Origin: Bordetella genomosp. 9
Lineage (GTDB): Bacteria > Pseudomonadota > Gammaproteobacteria > Burkholderiales > Burkholderiaceae_B
DNA: 64,000 nt
Direction of reading: 5' to 3'
Assembly (NCBI RefSeq): GCF_002261425.1
Contig: NZ_NEVJ01000003.1
Span: 3,162,001 to 3,226,000 of the forward strand
The number at the start of each line of letters is the position of its first letter. Positions within the stretch are counted from its first letter, which is position 1. The notes below the pieces were generated by a model that worked only from the letters and a program-made list of their open reading frames with translations, had not been told where the DNA came from and searched no databases. A program made the position numbers and the translations under genes. Of the stretch, positions 9,595 to 17,627 are shown piece by piece.

Positions 9595-10611
9595 TCAGGC
9601 CAGCTTGCCGACGGCGCCTTCCAGCAAGCCCCAGGCTTCGTCGCCGAACTTGCCGCGCCATTCCTGGTAGAAGCCCGCCTTGCGCAATTGCGCCTGGAAG
9701 CTGTCCGCCTTGGGCTGGTTGAACTTCAAGCCCTTGGCTTCCAGGTCGCTCTGGATGGACTGGTTCATCTTGCGCAGGTCTTCCCGCTGCAGCATGCCGG
9801 CATCGTTGAAGGCGGTTTCCCACAGCTTCTGCAGGTCGGGCGGCAGGCGACGATAGGCGCGGGCATTGGCGATGAACCAGTAGCCGTCCCAGATATGGTT
9901 CGTCAGCGAGCAATACTTCTGCACCTCGTACAGCTTGGCGGCCTGGATGATAGGCAGCGGATTTTCCTGCGCGTCGACGATGCGCGTCTGCAGCGCGGAA
10001 TAGACCTCGCTGAACTGCAGGCTGGCGGGCGCGGCCGACAGGGCCTTGAACATGGAGATGGACAGCGGGCTGACCGGCACGCGTATCTTGGTGCCGTCCA
10101 GGTCGTGCGCGTCGGCGATCGGTCTGCTGCTGGTGGTGACCTGGCGAAAGCCGTTGTCCCAAATCTTTTCGAAGGCGTACAGATTGGCCTTGCCTATTTT
10201 CTCGCGCACGTGCGCGCCCAGCGCGCCGTCCATCGCTTTCCAGACCTGGCCGTAATCGGAAAACGCGAAGCCCACCGCGTTGATGGCCGCGACCGGCACC
10301 ACCGTGGCAATCACCAGGGCCGAGGGCGTGAACAGCTCGATGCCGCCGCTGCGCACCTGCGACAGCATGTCGGTGTCGCCGCCCAGCTGGTTGTTGGGAA
10401 ATATGGTGATTTCCAGCCGGCCGTTGGATTCCTTGCGGATGCGGTCCACGGCTTCCTGCGCGCGCAGATGCAGCGGGTGCGTCATGGGCAGGTTGTGGGC
10501 GTACTTGTAAGTGAACTCCGCGCCGGCGCGGGCCAGGCGGGGGACGCCCAGGGCCAGCGCGGGGCCGGCCGCCATGGCGCGCAGCAAGGTGCGGCGGGTC
10601 ATCGTGGTCAT
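9595..10611 (-). CDS. TRAP transporter substrate-binding protein (DctP family)
   Basis: A 338-residue periplasmic receptor. The N terminus MTTMTRRTLLRAMAAGPALALG has a twin-arginine look (TRRTLLRA) with a signal cut near ARA. FTYKYAHNLPMTHPLHLRAQEAVDRI and GGDTDMLSQVRSGGIEL are family landmarks; the Arg in KIRVPVSP is the usual carboxylate-binding residue. GAGGAGACAGACA precedes the ATG. It is the first gene of the leftward cluster and faces the LysR gene across a 134-base divergent region. The ligand is presumably an acidic sugar, given the downstream kinase and RuBisCO-like protein. Confidence 0.92.
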   Translation of the reverse strand: MTTMTRRTLLRAMAAGPALALGVPRLARAGAEFTYKYAHNLPMTHPLHLRAQEAVDRIRKESNGRLEITIFPNNQLGGDTDMLSQVRSGGIELFTPSALVIATVVPVAAINAVGFAFSDYGQVWKAMDGALGAHVREKIGKANLYAFEKIWDNGFRQVTTSSRPIADAHDLDGTKIRVPVSPLSISMFKALSAAPASLQFSEVYSALQTRIVDAQENPLPIIQAAKLYEVQKYCSLTNHIWDGYWFIANARAYRRLPPDLQKLWETAFNDAGMLQREDLRKMNQSIQSDLEAKGLKFNQPKADSFQAQLRKAGFYQEWRGKFGDEAWGLLEGAVGKLA

Positions 10612-10745
10612 TGTCTGTCTCCTCGGCGCCGGCGCGTGCGGCCGGCGCGTATTTATTCGTGGCGCACGCGGGCGGGCCGGCGCGCAGCAGAAATGTACCG
10701 TGGCGACTAGAATCGGAGAAGCCGAAAATTTGGATCGATTAAGCG

Positions 10746-11666
10746 ATGAAAGAGATAAATCTCTCGACCCGCGACCTGCGCGCTTTCCTGGCGCTGGTGG
10801 AGCAGCGCAGCTTCACGCGGGCGGCGCGCCAGTGCCATCTGTCGCAGTCGGCCTTCAGCTCGCTGATCCGGACGATGGAAGACACGCTGGGCTACCGGCT
10901 GTTCGACCGCGACACCCGCAACGTGGAATTGACGCCGCAGGGCCGGCTGCTGGAAGCGTCGGCGCGCCGGGTGCTGGATGGCTTCGACGGCATGATCGAC
11001 GATTTTCGCGGGCATGCCATGCTGGACAAGGGCCGCGTGTCGGTCGCCGCGCTGCCTTCCATCGCATCGGGCTGGCTGCCCGGCGTGTTCGCCGAATTCC
11101 GGCAGCGCCATCCGGGCATCGAAATCGAGCTGGCCGACGTGTTGTCGGCGCCCTGCCTGGAACGCGTGCGCGCCGGCCGCGCCGACCTGGCGTTGGCGTC
11201 GTCGGGAATCCCGGCGCAGGACCTGGATGCCAGCCTGCTATGCAATGACCGTTTCCACCTGGTGTGCCGGGCGGACCACCCGCTGGCGCGACGGCGCGAA
11301 ATCGGCCTGCCCGATCTTTCCGCGGCGCCGTTCATCCATCTGGCGCGCTCCCACAGCGTGCGCCTGCAATTGGAACGGGCTTTTCATCCTTATCCGATGA
11401 AGACGGTCATGGAAGTCGAACAGCTGGCGACGGTGACGGGCATGATCGCGGCGGGCATCGGAATCACTGTGGTGCCGGCCCTGACGCTGTACGAGTTCGA
11501 GCGGCCGGATCTGGTCAGCCGGCCGTTGAAGATACCCGGGCTGGTGCGCCGCATCTACCTGGTGACGCGCCGCGGCCTGAGCCTGCCGCCCGCGGCCGAA
11601 CGGCTGCGGACGCTCATGTTGGAACGCCGGCCCGGGCAGCGCCGGGGCGGCACGCGGCAGGGATGA
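10746..11666 (+). CDS. LysR-family transcriptional regulator of the sugar-acid/TRAP cluster
   Basis: A 306-residue LysR protein. The winged helix-turn-helix lies at residues 8-65 (LRAFLALVEQRSFTRAARQ, then LSQSAFSSLIRTMEDTLG), followed by an effector domain (VSVAALPSIASGWLPGVFAEFRQRHPGIEIEL) with MIAAGIGITVVPAL near the end. It is divergent from the TRAP receptor gene, the normal layout for a LysR activator sensing the transported compound or its product. The short inverted repeat ATCG-ATTAAG-CGAT overlaps the start codon and could be an autoregulatory contact, but it is weak. Confidence 0.9.
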   Translation: MKEINLSTRDLRAFLALVEQRSFTRAARQCHLSQSAFSSLIRTMEDTLGYRLFDRDTRNVELTPQGRLLEASARRVLDGFDGMIDDFRGHAMLDKGRVSVAALPSIASGWLPGVFAEFRQRHPGIEIELADVLSAPCLERVRAGRADLALASSGIPAQDLDASLLCNDRFHLVCRADHPLARRREIGLPDLSAAPFIHLARSHSVRLQLERAFHPYPMKTVMEVEQLATVTGMIAAGIGITVVPALTLYEFERPDLVSRPLKIPGLVRRIYLVTRRGLSLPPAAERLRTLMLERRPGQRRGGTRQG

Positions 11667-11748
11667 AAGACAGGACTGAGCCGCGAGGGTGAACGGCGGC
11701 GAGGGGGAATGGCGGCGGCGAGGCCGGTTGAACCAGGCGGCCGCCCGC

Positions 11749-12399
11749 TCAGACGGGCCCGCCTTCGCGGGCCCAGCGCACGGCGTCCTCGACCCGGTCG
11801 TTGCCCCAGAACATTTCCCGCCCGGCGAACATCATGGGCGCGCCGAAGATCCCCAGTGCCTGGGCCCGGTCGACCTGCGCGCGGAACGCCTGCCTGATTT
11901 CGTCGCTGCCGGCGCGCGCCAGCACGGCTTCGGCATCCACGCCCAGCGCCCCGAGGCGGTCGCCGACGACGTCCCGCTTCTGGATATCCAGGTCGTCGAC
12001 GAAATTGGCCCGGAACATCGACAGGCAGAACGCCTTGCCCCAATCCGCCTGCAGCCCGATATAGGCCACCCGCGACGGCAGCACGCCGACCCGCGGGAAC
12101 TCGGTCGGGCGCCGATAGGTGACGCCATACCTGGCCGCCAGCCGCTGGACTTCCCGCATCATGTATTCGCCCTTGTCGGGGAATAGGCGGAACGGGCTGT
12201 CGTCCCAGCCGCGCGCCTTGAATATCGGCCCCAGCAGGAAGGGCTGGTAGTTCACCGTGACGCCCTGCGCCGCGGCGATCGGCTCGATGCGCTCGATCGC
12301 CAGAAAGCTATAGGGGCTGGCGAAATCGAACCAGAACTGCAGCTGCCCTTGCGCGGCCGCGGCACCTGATGCCGCCGGCGGGGTCTCCATCCGCGTCAT
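11749..12399 (-). CDS. 2-hydroxychromene-2-carboxylate isomerase-like protein (DsbA superfamily)
   Basis: A 216-residue thioredoxin-fold protein of the kappa-GST/HCCA isomerase group. WFDFASPYSFLA has Ser-Pro-Tyr in place of the redox CxxC of DsbA, and GIFGAPMMFAGREMFWGNDR near the C terminus is the conserved cis-Pro and FWG..R signature. Characterised relatives use glutathione to isomerise 2-hydroxychromene-2-carboxylate in naphthalene breakdown. No other aromatic-degradation gene is nearby, so the true substrate is unknown. GAGAGG lies four bases before the ATG. It follows selD on the same strand after an 89-base gap that holds a tandem repeat. Confidence 0.85.
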   Translation of the reverse strand: MTRMETPPAASGAAAAQGQLQFWFDFASPYSFLAIERIEPIAAAQGVTVNYQPFLLGPIFKARGWDDSPFRLFPDKGEYMMREVQRLAARYGVTYRRPTEFPRVGVLPSRVAYIGLQADWGKAFCLSMFRANFVDDLDIQKRDVVGDRLGALGVDAEAVLARAGSDEIRQAFRAQVDRAQALGIFGAPMMFAGREMFWGNDRVEDAVRWAREGGPV

Positions 12400-12415
12400 G
12401 TCGCCTCTCTCTATA

Positions 12416-12475
12416 TTGTTGGGCGTGTTGTTGGGCGTGTCGTCGGGCGCGTCGTCAGGCGTGTCGTCGAGCGTG
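12416..12475. repeat. Tandem repeat, five 12-bp units
   Basis: Five head-to-tail 12-base units of the pattern TYGTYRRGCGYG (first two identical: TTGTTGGGCGTG; then TCGTCGGGCGCG, TCGTCAGGCGTG, TCGTCGAGCGTG). They lie in the noncoding gap between selD and the isomerase gene, so the 12-base period does not reflect protein repeats. Copy number may vary between strains. Confidence 0.85.
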
Positions 12476-12488
12476 GCCGGGCAACCCG

Positions 12489-13562
12489 TCAGCCGACCTC
12501 GACCCCCGGTTCCCCGCGGGTCATCCGCCCGACCACGGCGGCCTGGCCGAAGCCTTGTTCCCGCAGCACGTCCAGCACTCGCGGGGCGGTCGCGGCGTCG
12601 CAGGCCACCAGCAGCCCGCCGGACGTCTGCGGATCGGTCAGCAAGGCGCGCGCGACCTCGTCCACCCCCGGCGCCAGCGCGATCGCGGCGCCATACGACG
12701 CCCAGTTGCGCCCGGACGCGCCGGTGATCATGCCCGCCTGCGCCATGTCCCGCACTCCGGGCAGCCAGGGCAAGGCGGCCAGATCGAGGCGCGCGCGCAG
12801 GCCCGAGCCGCGGCTCATCTCCAGCGCATGGCCCAGCAGGCCGAAACCGGTGACGTCCGTCAGGGCGTGCACGCCGGGCAGCGCGGCCAGCGCCGGCCCC
12901 GGCGTATTCAGGCGCGTCGTGCTGGCGATCATGGCCTGATAGCCCGCCGCGTCCAGCTGGTTCTTCTTGAGCGCGGCCGACAATATGCCCACGCCCAGCG
13001 GCTTGCTCAGTATCAGCACGTCGCCTTCGCGGGCGTCGGCGTTGCGCCGGACACGGTCCGGATGGACCAGGCCCATGGCGGCCAGGCCATAGATGGGTTC
13101 GACGGAATCGATGGTGTGGCCGCCTGCCACGGGGATGCCGGCCTGGGCGCAGACGTCCTGTCCGCCGCGCAGGATTTCAGCGATGACTTCGCGCGGCAGC
13201 ACATTGATCGGCATGCCGACGATGGCCAGCGCCATGATGGGCGTGCCGCCCATGGCGTAGACATCCGACAGGGCGTTGGTCGCCGCGATGCGCCCGAAAT
13301 CGTAGGGGTCGTCGACGATGGGCATGAAGAAGTCGGTGGTGGCGATCAGCGCCTGCTCGTCGTTCAGGCGATACACCGCCGCGTCGTCCGCGGTTTCCGT
13401 GCCGACCATCAGGCCGGGGAAAGCCTGGGTGGGGGCGAAGCGCGCCAGCAGGTCCGCCAGCACACCCGGGGCGATCTTGCAGCCGCAGCCGCCGCCATGC
13501 GAAAGCGAAGTCAGGCGCGGCTGCAGGCGCGGCTGCACGCCGGCGCTAGCGTCTAGGGTCAT
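12489..13562 (-). CDS. selD: Selenide, water dikinase
   Basis: A 357-residue enzyme that makes selenophosphate from selenide and ATP. The start at 13562 (MTLDASAGVQPRL) has GGAGAC upstream; the open frame continues to 13658 without support. The active-site loop HGGGCGCKI has Cys where some homologues have selenocysteine, plus the essential Lys. ETADDAAVYRLNDEQALIATTDFFMPIVDDP and GGHTIDSVEPIYGLA are the ATP and metal-binding AIRS-type motifs. Neither selA/selB nor the selenouridine synthase selU is in the window, so the use of the selenophosphate cannot be told. Confidence 0.95.
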   Translation of the reverse strand: MTLDASAGVQPRLQPRLTSLSHGGGCGCKIAPGVLADLLARFAPTQAFPGLMVGTETADDAAVYRLNDEQALIATTDFFMPIVDDPYDFGRIAATNALSDVYAMGGTPIMALAIVGMPINVLPREVIAEILRGGQDVCAQAGIPVAGGHTIDSVEPIYGLAAMGLVHPDRVRRNADAREGDVLILSKPLGVGILSAALKKNQLDAAGYQAMIASTTRLNTPGPALAALPGVHALTDVTGFGLLGHALEMSRGSGLRARLDLAALPWLPGVRDMAQAGMITGASGRNWASYGAAIALAPGVDEVARALLTDPQTSGGLLVACDAATAPRVLDVLREQGFGQAAVVGRMTRGEPGVEVG

Positions 13563-13681
13563 GCGAGTCTCCAGGAAAGCCGGGAAAGCATAGCACCGGC
13601 CCGCGGCCCCTACACAAGAGCCGTCAAAACGTCCTACTATCATGATCCTTCCAAGCACATACGCGCCCAGGCCCGAACGAG

Positions 13682-14146
13682 ATGACGACTCTGCTTCCCG
13701 ACTGTCCGCTATGCCAGCAGCACGGCGGCACGCTGCTGTGGCAAGGCACCCACATGCGCGTGGTGGAGGTCGACGACGCCGATTATCCCGGCTATACCCG
13801 GGTCATCTGGAATTCGCACATTCCGGAGATGACCAGCCTGTCGCGCCATGGCCGCGAACTGATGATGGAAGCGGTCTGGCGCATAGAGGAAACGCAGCGC
13901 GAAATCCTGCGCCCGGACAAGATCAACGTGGCGTCGCTGGGCAATATGGTGCCGCATCTGCACTGGCACGTGATCCCGCGCTGGCGCGGCGACCGGCATT
14001 TTCCCGACGCCGTGTGGGCGGCGCCGCGTATCGCGCCGGGCCAGGAACCGCCCGAATGGACGCCGCGCATGCAGGCCATCCGGTCCGTGATGCGCCGCTA
14101 CCAGGACCGCCTGCTGGAAACCCTGAATGCACTGCCGCGCCACTGA
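13682..14146 (+). CDS. HIT (histidine triad) family protein
   Basis: A 154-residue histidine-triad protein. The triad is HLHWHVIPRW, matching His-x-His-x-His-xx; the N terminus holds CPLCQQHGGTLLW, a possible metal pair as seen in some HIT proteins, and RVIWNSHIPEMTSLS. The family hydrolyses nucleoside phosphoramidates or related dinucleotides. It is divergent from selD with about 120 bases between. Confidence 0.9.
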   Translation: MTTLLPDCPLCQQHGGTLLWQGTHMRVVEVDDADYPGYTRVIWNSHIPEMTSLSRHGRELMMEAVWRIEETQREILRPDKINVASLGNMVPHLHWHVIPRWRGDRHFPDAVWAAPRIAPGQEPPEWTPRMQAIRSVMRRYQDRLLETLNALPRH

Positions 14147-14197
14147 CCCGACGCCGGCGTACCCGGCGCCCTGGATTTTCATGACCGCGCAAATGCC

Positions 14198-14659
14198 ATG
14201 AACACTCGCCTTTCCGCCTTCTCTCTTCCTACGCTGCTGGCCGCGCTGGGACTGATGGCCGCCGCGCCGGCGTGCCTGGCCGCGCGGCCCATCAACACGC
14301 CCTGCCCCGGCACCCTGGAGCTGACGCAGACGCCGGTCAACACGCCGGGGGGCTGGTCGGTCATGCCCGATCCGCGCCGCGACACGGACCACCGCCTGCA
14401 GGGCATCACCTTTTTCGCCGGCGATCCGCGCAATATGGTGGCGCTGGCGCCCGATACCGAAAAACGATCGACGCGCGGCTACGCATCCACCTGGCATTTC
14501 CATCCGGACGAACAGGGCTACTGGATAGGCTGCAGCTACACCGATACCAATCTGCTAGCGGTGCGCAAGCTGGCGGACAACATCAGCCAATGCGACATGA
14601 TGCAATACCTGGCCGACCGCCGCCGTCCGGGCGGTGCCGTGGAAGTGGTGTGCTACTGA
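14198..14659 (+). CDS. Secreted STY0301-family protein of unknown function
   Basis: A 153-residue protein with a signal peptide (MNTRLSAFSLPTLLAALGLM, cut near CLA-ARP). The mature part has four cysteines, in NTPCPGTLEL, WIGCSYTDTNLL, ISQCDMM and the C-terminal VVCY, so two disulfides are likely. The layout (CP..LE, a GW motif, GITFFAGDP, WHFHPDEQGYWIGCSY) matches the STY0301-like family. No function is known. Its stop codon is followed at once by the ung start codon, so the two are probably co-translated. Confidence 0.75.
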   Translation: MNTRLSAFSLPTLLAALGLMAAAPACLAARPINTPCPGTLELTQTPVNTPGGWSVMPDPRRDTDHRLQGITFFAGDPRNMVALAPDTEKRSTRGYASTWHFHPDEQGYWIGCSYTDTNLLAVRKLADNISQCDMMQYLADRRRPGGAVEVVCY

Positions 14660-15412
14660 ATGGAAAACCGCCTGCGCACACCTCTTTCGCGATTGCTTGC
14701 CCAACTGCCGCCGGATTGGGCCCCCGCTTTGGCGACGCCCGCCGCGGCGCGCGTCCTGCCGGAGCTCTGCGGACACGTCGACAGCCGCGTGGACGCGGGC
14801 GTCACGGTTTATCCGCACGCGCCCTTCCGCGTCCTGGAGCTGCTGCGCCCGCGCGACGTCAAGGTCGTGATCCTGGGCCAGGACCCCTACCACGGGCCCG
14901 GACAGGCGCAGGGGCTCGCGTTTTCCGTGCCGGACGCCTGCAAGCGGCCGCCCAGCCTGCGCAATATCTTCAAGGAAATCGCCGCCGAGTATCCCGACAA
15001 GGGCATACCGGCGGGCAATGACCTGACGCCCTGGGTCGAACAGGGCGTACTGCTGCTGAACACGTCGCTGACGGTGGAAGACGGCCAGCCGGCCTCGCAC
15101 GCCAAACGCGGTTGGGAAGCGATCACCGATGCCCTGATCGAACTGGTGGCCCGGCAGCCGCAGCCCAAGGTGTTCATGCTGTGGGGCGCGCACGCGCAGT
15201 CCAAGCAGGCACTGTTGCCGGCGAACCACAACACCCTGGTACTGATGGCGAACCATCCGTCACCGCTTTCGGCGTCTCGGCCGCCCGTGCCTTTCCTGGG
15301 TTGCGGCCATTTCCGCCGCGCCAACGAGTGGCTTCTGACGCATGAGCAGGAAATTGTCGATTGGGGTTTGCCCGAGAAAACACTGGCGTCACAGCAGGCA
15401 TTCAGGTTATGA
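14660..15412 (+). CDS. ung: Uracil-DNA glycosylase, family 1
   Basis: A 250-residue base-excision repair enzyme that removes uracil from DNA. The catalytic water-activating motif is LGQDPYHGPGQAQGLAFSV, the uracil-binding strand carries LLLNTSLTVEDGQP, and the Leu-intercalation loop is NHPSPLSASRP. The length fits family 1. The ATG abuts the stop codon of the preceding gene without a gap, and the ribosome site must lie within that gene's end. Confidence 0.96.
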   Translation: MENRLRTPLSRLLAQLPPDWAPALATPAAARVLPELCGHVDSRVDAGVTVYPHAPFRVLELLRPRDVKVVILGQDPYHGPGQAQGLAFSVPDACKRPPSLRNIFKEIAAEYPDKGIPAGNDLTPWVEQGVLLLNTSLTVEDGQPASHAKRGWEAITDALIELVARQPQPKVFMLWGAHAQSKQALLPANHNTLVLMANHPSPLSASRPPVPFLGCGHFRRANEWLLTHEQEIVDWGLPEKTLASQQAFRL

Positions 15413-15715
15413 TTTTCGCGCTGCACAAAAGAACGGCATTTTTCCGCATTGCTAGTCCGCCGCCGGCACGCCGACGGCCTCGAAACAAGTCACGGTGTAT
15501 GCAGCTTCGCCAGGTAACAGGGTAACCGCCCGGACCTGGCCCATGCCGCTCTTCATCGCTTCCTGACCCCTTTCCTTACGCCAGCGTCCCCATCTGGACG
15601 CGACATGCGCATGGTTGATCCGGTCGGCGTCGATGCTCCATCAACCTGCGCTGGATCCGGCACACACACCCCGGCCCGGCCTGATACGTGCCGCCAAAAG
15701 CGGCAAGGATAAGTC
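15413..15715 (+). promoter_or_regulatory. 303-base gene-free stretch: likely long structured 5' leader of the DEAD-box helicase gene
   Basis: No protein frame is supported here. Two short perfect inverted repeats are visible: GCGTCC/GGACGC at 15584-15601 (6-base loop) and GGTTGAT/ATCAACC at 15613-15646 (20-base loop). AAGGA just before 15716 is the ribosome site. Long structured leaders are common in cold-induced RNA helicase genes; that reading is inference and no known RNA family is recognised. Confidence 0.35.
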
Positions 15716-17458
15716 ATGTCTTTCGAATCCCTGGGACTCGAGCCCACCCTGTTGTCCGCCGTTCAAGAAGCGGGCTTCGATACCCCCACTTCCGTCCAGG
15801 CCGCCGCCATTCCTCAGGCCATCGCCGGCCAGGACCTGATGGTGTCGTCGCAGACCGGCAGCGGCAAGACCGCGGCCTTCATGCTGCCGGCCCTGAACCG
15901 CATCGCCAAGATGCCCGCCAACAAGGGCACCGGCGTGCAGGTGCTGGTGCTGACCCCCACGCGCGAACTGGCGCTGCAGGTCAATGACGCCACGCGCCAG
16001 TACGGCAAGAACCTGCGCGACCTGCGCACCGCGACCGTGGTGGGCGGCATGCCCTACGGCGCGCAGTTGAAGGCGCTGTCGCGCCGCGTCGACGTGCTGG
16101 TCGCCACCCCGGGCCGCCTGCTGGACCACCTGCAGGCCGGCCGCGTCAAGCTGAACACCGTGCACACCCTGGTGCTGGACGAAGCCGACCGCATGCTGGA
16201 CATGGGCTTCATCGAGGACATCGAGACCATCGTCGGCCGCCTGCCGGCCGATCGCCAGACGCTGCTGTTCTCGGCCACGCTGGACGGCACGGTCGCCAAG
16301 CTGGCGGCCAAGATGATGCGCGAACCGCAGCGCATCGAGATCGCCGGCGCCAAGGAAAAGCATTCCAACATCACCCAGAGCCTGCTGTACGCGGACGACG
16401 CCGCGCACAAGATGCAGCTGCTGGACCACGTCCTGCGCGACACGGCGCTGGACCAGGCCATCGTTTTCACCGCCACCAAGCGCGGCGCGGACGATCTGGC
16501 CGACCGCCTGTCCGACCAGGGTTTCGCGGCGGCGGCGCTGCATGGCGACATGAACCAGCGCCAGCGCACCCGCACCCTGAGCATGCTGCAGAAGCGCCAA
16601 TTGAAGGTGCTGGTCGCCACCGACGTGGCCGCGCGCGGCATCGACGTGCAGGGCATCAGCCACGCCGTGAACTTCGACCTGCCCATGCAGGCGGAAGACT
16701 ATGTGCACCGCATCGGCCGCACCGGCCGCGCGGGCCGCGACGGCCTGGCCTTTACGCTGGCCACGCATGCGGAACGCCACAAGGTGCGCCGCATCGAGCA
16801 CTTCATCGGCCAGACGCTGACGCCGCAGATCATCGCCGGCCTGGAACCCAAGCGCACGGCGCGTCCTGCGTACGAGCGTTCCGGTACCGGCAAACCGGGC
16901 TTCGGCAAGCGTCCGTTCAATCGCGACAGCCGCGGCGGTTTTGGCGCCCGGCCCTTCGATGGTCCCCGCCGCGAGTTCCGCGAAGGCGCGGGCCCGCAAC
17001 GTGAGCTGTCCGGCGATCGTCCGCAGCGCGCCTGGCGCGACGGGCCCCGTCCCGTCCGCCCCGAAGGCGAAGCGCGCCCCTTCCGTGCGGAAGGCGAAGC
17101 CCGTCCTTTCCGTGCCGAAGGCGATCGGCGTCCCGCCGACCGCGGCTTCCAGCGCAATGACCAGGGTTACCGCGGCGAAGGCGCTGCCCGCAAGACCGAA
17201 CGCAGCGGTGACGAAGGCGGTTTCCGCGCCGAGCGCGGCTTCCGCCAAGGCGACCGTCCCCAGCGTCCCGAAGGCGCTTTCCGCTCCGCCCCGCGGTCGG
17301 AAGCCGGCATGCGCGCCGACAAGGCCGCCCGCGAAGGCAATCATGCGGGCCGCACCACGGAAGGCTATGCCCGCCCCACCGGCAGGCCGGCCTTCGACAA
17401 GGGCGCCAGCCGTTCAGGCAAGCCCTTCAAGCCGGCCTACGCCGGCCGCCGGGACTGA
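15716..17458 (+). CDS. rhlE: DEAD-box ATP-dependent RNA helicase, RhlE-like
   Basis: A 580-residue helicase. The Q motif (GFDTPTSVQAAAIP), Walker A SQTGSGKTAAF, PTRELALQV, VLDEADRMLDMGF, SAT, and the C-terminal ATDVAARGIDV and HRIGRTGRAGRDG are all present within about residues 1-375. The last 200 residues are a low-complexity basic tail with RG/FR-rich repeats, including repeated RPFRAEGEA units, which in this family bind RNA non-specifically. The role is RNA unwinding in ribosome assembly, mRNA decay or cold growth. A strong terminator follows. Confidence 0.94.
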   Translation: MSFESLGLEPTLLSAVQEAGFDTPTSVQAAAIPQAIAGQDLMVSSQTGSGKTAAFMLPALNRIAKMPANKGTGVQVLVLTPTRELALQVNDATRQYGKNLRDLRTATVVGGMPYGAQLKALSRRVDVLVATPGRLLDHLQAGRVKLNTVHTLVLDEADRMLDMGFIEDIETIVGRLPADRQTLLFSATLDGTVAKLAAKMMREPQRIEIAGAKEKHSNITQSLLYADDAAHKMQLLDHVLRDTALDQAIVFTATKRGADDLADRLSDQGFAAAALHGDMNQRQRTRTLSMLQKRQLKVLVATDVAARGIDVQGISHAVNFDLPMQAEDYVHRIGRTGRAGRDGLAFTLATHAERHKVRRIEHFIGQTLTPQIIAGLEPKRTARPAYERSGTGKPGFGKRPFNRDSRGGFGARPFDGPRREFREGAGPQRELSGDRPQRAWRDGPRPVRPEGEARPFRAEGEARPFRAEGDRRPADRGFQRNDQGYRGEGAARKTERSGDEGGFRAERGFRQGDRPQRPEGAFRSAPRSEAGMRADKAAREGNHAGRTTEGYARPTGRPAFDKGASRSGKPFKPAYAGRRD

Positions 17459-17503
17459 TCGTCATCGGCAGGGCGGGTGACAACATCACCCGCATCTGAA
17501 GAG

Positions 17504-17535
17504 AAAAACGGCGCGGCGCCCACCGCGCCGTTTTT
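17504..17535 (+). terminator. Bidirectional rho-independent terminator after rhlE
   Basis: A near-perfect hairpin, ACGGCGCGG/CCGCGCCGT with a 6-base loop, flanked by A5 on the left and T5 on the right, 46 bases after the rhlE stop codon. A second stem without a T run, GCGGGTGA/TCACCCGC, lies just before it at 17473-17493. Confidence 0.9.
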
Positions 17536-17627
17536 CATTTCCGGTCCGCCAGGATGAGCCGCGTGGCGCGGCGGACGGGATTTCCTGAAACAATGCGGGT
17601 ATCGCTCACCTTCCGCAGCCGTGGTTC

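Noticed and set aside
12416..12475. Short tandem array as a CRISPR
   Set aside because: The units are 12 bases and directly joined, with no spacers and no cas genes.
15641..17344. A long Ala/Gly-rich frame opposite rhlE
   Set aside because: It is a product of GC-rich third positions, without motifs, on the strand opposite a full set of helicase motifs.
17473..17493. GCGGGTGA/TCACCCGC hairpin as a separate terminator
   Set aside because: It has no T run. The strong terminator at 17504-17535 follows directly, so it is at most an accessory stem.
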